Source of the DNA: Aphrophora alni
Taxonomy: Eukaryota; Arthropoda; Insecta; Hemiptera; Aphrophoridae
Reading direction: 5' to 3'
Assembly (NCBI GenBank): GCA_963513935.1
Contig: OY740768.1
Location: forward strand, 17,100,590 to 17,164,589
DNA: 64,000 nucleotides
Shown piece by piece: positions 58,011-64,000 of the stretch. Numbering within the stretch: position 1 is the first letter of the stretch; the number at the start of each line of letters is the position of its first letter. The translations under genes were made by a program, and so were the position numbers. Below the pieces are notes generated by a model. It was given only the letters and a program-made list of their open reading frames with translations. It did no database searches and had not been told where the DNA came from.

Positions 58011-59399
58011 TGAGATGTGAGACAAACAATTGAATAGCCATTAAAAGATGGATTGAAGTTTGATTGATTTCTCTTTACTAGGGTCCGTAGGTAAAACCAA
58101 GGACCTTTATAATTTTACGCGCGTGTGTACAATTTAAACTGCCACTTTTTTTTTTTTTTTTAATATATGCCTATGAACCTCAAGTCGTATGATTTTAACA
58201 CACACTTGACACTTTTATTTGTGTTATTGTTGTTATATTTAAATGTTTTCATATTTACAAAACTTGATGAATGCTGTACATTTAAAACCATGGTATTATA
58301 GTTTACCAAGACTGGATGATGACGTAACGAAAATCAAGTATTTATTATTTTTTCCTTGTTGTTTAAAGGCGAAAAACCTTTTGGTCATCTTTCCGTTTGC
58401 TAAACCGCACGGGAGAGAAACAACGTGCGGTTTATGACTAATTTGGTTAGGGCTCGTTTTAATATTTACTAACTTGACACAAATAGTACTTTGTTTTTAA
58501 GTGCTATTTTTGTGACGGTTCCCCAAACCTTTCACCAAAGTTTGATTGAAATCGTTTGTGCAAATTTTTAATATTTTAACTTTAAGGGCGGTGAGCATAG
58601 TCGTCATATTTGAGGGAATGGCGAACAATACTTTTTTGGAGGGGGGGGGTCCTTTGATTGATTTTTAGAAAATAGATATTTTGATTGTCGTGTAGCAGTT
58701 ATACCTTTTTTTGATAGGGGGAAAACATAAGAAAAAAAGTCTTGTCGATATGGTTAAATTATACCCGTGTACTAAGTTTGATGAAAATCGATCCTTCCGT
58801 TTGGACCGTTTTATGTAAATTCCAACGAGACACAATGGAAATTACCGTTTTAAAGATAGCGTGTTCACGTAACTTGCGTGTTCGTAGCTTGTTTTGCAAT
58901 CTCCCTTCCTCCTTTATTTTTCAGTTGTTACTTCTTTCTCTGTACACCGATAATTTTCTCAGTGACACAATGAAATCCAAATGATACCATATAAAATATA
59001 AAATCATACCGTATAGGCCTAATTATGTTTAGAGTAGGTAGTAGTAGTACATAACCCCGTTCTCACCAGATGGTGAGCAGTTTCCACGGTCATTGCATTG
59101 TGGTTTTGTGGCGTGTCGCAATGGTTAGTTCATGTTACAATTTCATTAGGACGTGATGTAATGTAGAGCGAATTTATTATCTGGACTAACCAATATCTGT
59201 CTAGACTTAGGTTTGCGAGTTGGTATGACTGTTAGCTGTTAGGAAATTTGAAGGTTCAGTGGGGAAATGTTTTGATTATTTTTATAGCTTAATAGAAGCA
59301 GAATTAAATTTGGAGTCGAGTGGTGCTATTGAAATTTCAAAATTTTTAATATATTTTTTTTTTATTAAATTTTCTGTAAAAATTTCAACATTTAACAAA
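58011..59399. other. Unassigned intronic sequence
   Basis: Contains a fragment related to family F (58,350-58,395), a poly-T run and G-runs. Phrases such as CTAAGTTTGATGAAAATCGA suggest old repeat DNA. No gene. Confidence 0.4.
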
Positions 59400-59640
59400 A
59401 CCAATGATATGCACATCAAAAGATGCAGAATCTAATAAAGAGTAAACCATGAAAAAATGACTTTGAAATCTCAAAGGGTTTACGAGTAATTGCAGTTTAA
59501 AGTTTTTTCAAAAAAGATCAAAGATTTTTTAAACCAACGATATGGGTATCAAAAGATGCAGAATTGAAAGGAGAATAAACCCTCAGAAAATCACTTTGAC
59601 ATCTCAAATGGTTTAAGAGTTATTGCAATTTATATGTCAA
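59400..59640. repeat. Diverged tandem duplication, about 120-bp unit
   Basis: Two units share CCAA(T/C)GATATG, ATCAAAAGATGCAGAAT, AGAATAAACC-like, (A/G)ACTTTGA(A/C)ATCTCAAA and GAGT(A/T)ATTGCA(G/A)TTTA in the same order. Confidence 0.7.
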
Positions 59641-60339
59641 TAAAAATACCAGATTTTAACATTTCACGTTTCGCCACTTGCAATACCTTTTTTAAACTTT
59701 TATTTGGGGGGGGGGATGCAAATTTATTGCTCAATTCGTAACTTAGAGACTTTTTAAAGTTACACAAATTAATATAAAAATATTACACAAACGTCTCATT
59801 CGCCAAATAAAAATCAACCAAAACTGAACTATTCCTCATAAAAAATGACGGTAATTGTCAGTGAAAGTCGCACATGAACCATACACGTGGGGTCTTTAAA
59901 ACATATTTTCGTACGAGCCTAAGAACCACAAGCAATTATTGTGAAAAAGTAAACCGTTATACATGAAGTTCTAACTCTGATTAAACCTCCATTGTTTAGG
60001 AAATTACAGCCGAGAGTTTTGCCAATTAAACAGCTGATTGAAATAAGAATTAATGAAACTTAATTCCCTATTGTTCTTAGTTAATCTAATTAATTATAAT
60101 GTACGACCCCCACTCAGAAATAGTATCTAATTACTATGCAATGGATTGAACTTAGGTTCGTGCGACTCGGCCTCGTAACTGATATGTCGACGTGACTTAA
60201 TTTGGTCTTTTACTTTACCTATGAGAAAGTTATGGGAAAAAGACCTGCGTCGAGTTTTTCGGGAAAATATTAGTTTTTTTTATCTTCTCAGTCGAAAACA
60301 GTGTTATTGAGAGTAATGTCCGACTGTCGTCTGTGGAGT

Positions 60340-60545
60340 CTTATACAGAGCAGCCGCTGAACCGATTTTAATTAAATTTTGTATGTACCCATATTTTCGC
60401 CATATCTCGAAATTTTTTTATAAATGATATAACTAATTAAAAATTTGGAGGTACCTGTCATACGAGTAAGACATAAATTCAATCAAATTTTGATAAATTT
60501 AGCCCATTAATTTCCTAACAAAACATATTGGTCGCTCACCGGTGA
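60340..60545 (+). repeat. Dispersed repeat family E, copy 3
   Basis: CTGAACCGATTTTAATTAAA, TTTTGTATGTACCCATATTT, TCGCCATATCTCGAAATTTT, AATTTGGAGGTACCTGTCAT and AACATATTGGTCGCTCACC, in the order of the copies at 1.64 and 26.8 kb. Confidence 0.6.
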
Positions 60546-60597
60546 AATGAATGAAAACACAATTTTTAACAAAAACTACTTTGCGCGATACAAATAC

Positions 60598-60642
60598 AAG
60601 ACGACGTTTCAACGACTAAGTCATCATCCTCAGATGTTATAC
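60598..60642 (-). ncRNA. Hammerhead ribozyme motif with GUC site
   Basis: On the minus strand: CTGAGGA (60,633-60,627; N7 = G is allowed), spacer T, GATGAC, loop TTA, GTCGTT, GAAA (60,610-60,607), then ACGT and cleavage triplet GTC. Stem II is 6 bp with two G-U pairs. Stem III is only the palindrome ACGT. Stem I next to the core is weak (AT/GT then a bulge). The core is complete, so a dimeric or assisted ribozyme is possible. Confidence 0.6.
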
Positions 60643-60894
60643 GTACACAAAATCTACTGACGTGACGGGATTTCTCGGTTTAAATGGGAAAATAACACAA
60701 AATCGGCGCAAAATATTTCGACGAAATGTGAAGATTTATAAACTGAGATCAATGTGCCAAACGGCAAGTATATAAAATTTACGGTTTGTGAATTGTTTGG
60801 ATATAAAATAGGGTTAAGCGTTTTACTAAAACCGCACACCTTATAGGGACACGTAATTTTAAAAAGTCGAAGTCTTAAGCGGCCTAACGCCATG

Positions 60895-61000
60895 ATATTA
60901 ATTTTTAGTCAAATGACCGTACATATTCGTAATCAGAATAACTTCTAGTTTTGTTTAATTCTCCACACATAATATTTCCAGAAATAACAGTTTTCAACTC
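60895..61000 (+). repeat. Family A partial copy
   Basis: TTTTTAGTCAAATGACCGTA, ATATTCGTAATCAGAATAAC, TTCTAGTTTTGTTTAATTCT and CACACATAATATTTCC match 61,452-61,535 closely, giving two copies of this segment about 550 bp apart. Confidence 0.7.
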
Positions 61001-61249
61001 TGATAGTTTTTGCTCTTAAATACCCCAAGATAATTTTTTTGTTACCGCTATATTTTTCCTATATATGTGGAATAATACAAAGTTTGAAATATCGTTTTGT
61101 CTGTGCAGACGGGTTGCGACTTGTCACGCTCGTGAAAATTTACCTACGGACGGATCCTAATATAGAGAAATTATTGAAAATTCAATCCTATTTTTTATTC
61201 CTATTGAATGTTTGTCTCGCATCTCACAAAAACTGCTTTTAAAACTTTC

Positions 61250-61540
61250 AACTGCTACGCATTTCTCATTGTGTGGTTAAATAAAGCTGTATTCGTCATA
61301 CCAACAAACTAATAATATATGATTTCGCACTGCAATTTAATTTCAAATTCATATAATTCTATTCAGATTTGTAGGTCGCGCCGTGTTAAAATTGGAAGAG
61401 AGAGAGAACATGTTATCTGACACTTTAAATTTGGTCTAGCGCCAACATATTAAATTTTTCGTCAAATAAACATATATATTCGTAATCGGAATAACTTCTA
61501 GTTTTATTTAATACCCCACACATAATATTTCCCAAAAAAA
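61250..61540 (+). repeat. Dispersed repeat family A, copy beside the piggyBac remnant
   Basis: The longest copy of the family: TACGCATTTCTCATTGTGTG, GGTTAAATAAAGC, CAGATTTGTAGGTCGCGC, GCGCCAACATATTAAATTTT, TCGTCAAATAAACATATA and CACACATAATATTTCC. It ends about 10 bases before the piggyBac-like coding remnant, so it may be part of that element's non-coding end, or an independent repeat into which piggyBac inserted. Confidence 0.55.
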
Positions 61541-61549
61541 CTTGACCCT

Positions 61550-62189
61550 TGCCAAAAATTTCAACCTTTACTGGACCATGCTAATTCAATATCTACTAGT
61601 CTTTATACACCACATCAACAGATTTCAATTGCATTCACAGTTGATGCAATATTTACCAAATAAATATAATCACAGGTGGGGCATTAAACTGTGGGTTTTT
61701 TGTGATTCAGTTTCAAAATACTGCATGAGCTGTTTTTGCTATAACGGATCACAAATTGAAGGAAACACTAATGATGTGAAGAAGAATGATCTTGCTTTTT
61801 GTGTGGTGGAAAAGTTACACTCTTTTTGTCATTTATTCAACAAGGGATACCATCTGTTTTGTGACAATTTTTTTTTTTTTTTCAAGTATTCATCTTGCAG
61901 AGTTTTTATATATAGCAGTCAAACCTTTATTACTGGAACAATTACAAAAAACAGAAATGGCTTACCACACGAGTTAAAACAACAACTTCCAATAGGCAGC
62001 AAAATTTATTTCAAAAAAGGTAATTTAGTTACAGTAGCTTACAGACAAAAAGAATCATTAAAAAAAAAAACAGTTATTTTGTTATCCAGTAATACAAAAC
62101 TTCAAGACCAGGAAATTAGACAGAAAAGACAAGGAAGGGAAACAGTCAATAAAAAACCAAGTATCAACTCGATAGTTTTAGTCTCTTAA
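61550..62189 (+). pseudogene. piggyBac-type transposase remnant
   Basis: Readable blocks are QYLPNKYNHRWGIKLWVFCD, SKYCMSCFCYNGSQ, NKGYHLFCDNFF, FITGTITKNRNGLPHELKQQ, LPIGSKIYFKKGNLVTVAYR and KKTVILLSSNT. Order and content match the central DDE part of piggyBac transposases (KxxKWGIKLW, the GYxxxxDNFFxS segment with a catalytic Asp, and the G.(I/V).(K/R)NR.GLP block). A T16 run replaces the codons after DNFF. The reading frame is lost there, and the segment HLAEFLY continues in another frame before the first frame is regained. The N-terminal region, the later catalytic Asp region and the C-terminal Cys-rich finger are absent. It is a dead, partial copy. Confidence 0.85.
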
Positions 62190-64000
62190 CTGCTACAAGA
62201 TCTTTTTTTTTTGTTAATTTTCAATTTTTCCTATATTAAAAATTAAAAATATAAACAGGAAGTTTGAAATATATAGGATTTGTTTGTCTTGTCTGAGTAG
62301 ACGTTACGGACGCACGGACACGCGCATGAATTTGCACGTGTTCTTGTTCTTGGTTTTACCTAAAAATTGTGTTTAATGTATTGTTTGGATCATTAGAGCC
62401 CATATATGAGTCAAATTTTGTCAAATTTTATCAAAATCGTTCCATCTGGTTGGGCTTTAAAACCTTCAAAATAGCATTATGAAGAATTCGACATCCATCA
62501 CTTTTTTAGATATTCTTAGAGAGGTGACAAATACTATGTTTTCTTTGGTCACGTCTCAAATTTTGAGAAAATCGGAATTTTTAATTTTGATCTTATTTAC
62601 AACTTCTTCCGAAATTTTTAATCTTGATTGTTATTTCTTTCTATATCTTCAACGTTTGAGCAGAGTTTATTTCTTAAATAAGTTTGTTATGTAAAATAGC
62701 AAGGAGTGGTGCATCCTTGAACAATATAAGAGTACTGAACATGGCATAGAAGTTGTATTAGTCACACACACAAGAAGAAGAACATGATTGTTATTGTTGC
62801 AGCTGTTGTTACATAGATTGTTTTGAAATCCGTTATCTATCATTGCTAGTGATGTGATTGCGGTTTCACTGCCCCGCCTCGCTTCGCCGTCCGATTTGTC
62901 CCCATTTGTCCAGTTCCACAGCTTTCTCACAAACCACTCATATCCACTTCATATTATCGTAATTTAATCGTCGATCAAATCCAAGTTTCACTTTTTAGTT
63001 TTTAAATATTATAGGTTTTATCATATTTCTACTTTCGCTAAGGACCTACATGTGGTCAATTTCACCGACATGTTGAGAAAATACTAGGTCGTCATCAAGC
63101 TACATAACTGGAGCAAGTTTTTTTAAGTTACAGTTTGTAATTGATTGAAATAGACAATTAATTGTACACAAGAAATAAAAACTCGTAAGAAATAAAGTTT
63201 TCCTAGATTAAATAATAAATGTAGTTTAACAATCAAGCAGAAGTCTATTAAAATCTTGTATGTTTGTGTAAAAAAGTTTTGCAATTTATCATTTGAAAGA
63301 GGAAAACAGAGCAATAGGCTTGTATTGACACAGCAAAAATCATAATATATACTAGTTTTTCATTTATAATAATTTAATTCATTTCTTATTGGCTACTTAA
63401 TTCTCTAATGAATTTCTACGCCAGGAAATATTTATTTTGTGATAAATTTGTCATTTAAATATCATGCCTGTTAATGGGCAACAGACATGTTTCACAACAA
63501 AAATAATTTGAACATCTGTTATGAATTCGCAAATGTTTTATTTTGTTGTTTTATTTGAGAATTTATAACAGCTATTTTAAGTTATTTTAAGCTTAACTTA
63601 AATTTATCATTTAAATTTTATATACAAATTTTTACAGTTTAAAAATAACTAAATTTGTGTGATTATTTCATCAAATATGTATCCAACCAATAAACCATAT
63701 AAACGGTGTAGTTTTACGAAATGTAAGTCATTCGCAAGACAACGTGAGTCCCTACAAATAAATTTAGTGTTGTATAAGTTAACCTAAAAATATTAATAAC
63801 AGCTCTTATAAATTCTCAAACAAATCAACAAAATAAAACGTATTTGAGAAAGTAAACAGTTTAATTTAACGGACCTTTCTTAGTAAGCGTCTATAGACCT
63901 ACCCCAAACCATGTTAAAAATTCATTGCTTGTAGGCTTCTTGGATACAGAGATATGCTTTAGGGGTAAAAACACCCTTGGAGTGGAACATTTTCTAAACC
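62190..64000. other. Unassigned sequence to the right edge
   Basis: AT-rich, with short open frames and no recognised gene. At about 63,020-63,110 a minus-strand stretch CTTGATGACGACCTAG ... AACATGTCGGTG looks like a decayed hammerhead (core starts U instead of C, and the GAAA box is lost). Confidence 0.4.

Larger units (their letters stand above)
25202..64000 (+). other. Presumed giant loco intron (remainder of window)
   Basis: From the donor at 25,202 no plus-strand exon with RGS, Ras-binding or GoLoco sequence is visible to the right edge. I looked for the RGS start (a W-A-x-S-F-E-like motif) and did not find it. The region is mostly repeats, listed separately, plus two GC-rich islands. 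It is either one intron of more than 38.8 kb or intron interrupted by unrecognised genes. Confidence 0.55.

Overview
This is a eukaryotic nuclear window, very AT-rich and gene-sparse. It has spliced genes with GT-AG introns of 3 to more than 38 kb, and a dense load of LINE, piggyBac, foldback, SINE-like and satellite DNA. The two recognisable genes and the jockey/CR1-type LINEs and hammerhead-bearing repeats point to an insect, most likely a hemipteran. That placement is inference; no marker in the window fixes the species.

Layout. (1) 1-8730, minus strand: the first three coding exons of a Xaa-Pro aminopeptidase (aminopeptidase P, XPNPEP1/ApepP type). They sit at 8654-8730, 5033-5156 and 1028-1196, and the rest of the gene lies left of position 1. 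The first exon encodes a hydrophobic, signal-peptide-like leader that splices in frame onto an exon with its own good internal start. (2) 8731-19588: an 11-kb divergent intergenic region holding a complex hammerhead-ribozyme inverted repeat, the 3' end of a LINE, a tRNA-like SINE and 5S-rRNA-derived sequence. (3) 19589 to the right edge, plus strand: the 5' part of the RGS12/loco gene. It has a probable leader exon at 19589-19711, a first coding exon (PDZ and start of PTB) at 20148-20852, and a second coding exon (rest of PTB and a Ser/Thr-rich linker) at 24068-25201. No RGS, Ras-binding or GoLoco exon was found to the right, so the rest of the window is read as one intron of more than 38 kb, or intron plus unrelated DNA. 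Two GC-rich islands in it (about 31.3-31.8 kb and 53.0-53.7 kb) each end in a short open frame with a phase-0 splice donor. They are candidate alternative first exons for a short loco isoform.

Repeats are the dominant content. They include a 5.6-kb satellite (34.26-39.87 kb) built on a ~93-bp monomer, arranged as 187-bp dimers on the left and 93-bp monomers on the right; a 20-bp minisatellite (42.1-42.5 kb); a ~118-bp minisatellite (50.2-51.6 kb) that shares an internal motif with the arms of a foldback element at 3.4-4.1 kb; at least six long-inverted-repeat elements; a decayed piggyBac transposase (61.5-62.2 kb); four LINE remnants; and several dispersed families.

The most interesting system is a set of hammerhead-ribozyme motifs (CUGANGA core, stem II, GAAA, UH cleavage site), several in the arms of inverted-repeat elements. 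This is the layout expected of Penelope-type LTR remnants or retrozyme-like elements. At least two copies (about 11.49 and 39.30 kb, minus strand) keep the complete core and pairing, and others (3.18, 22.84, 60.62 kb) keep most of it. The genes themselves look ordinary: a proline-specific peptidase and a G-protein signalling regulator, with no evident functional link.
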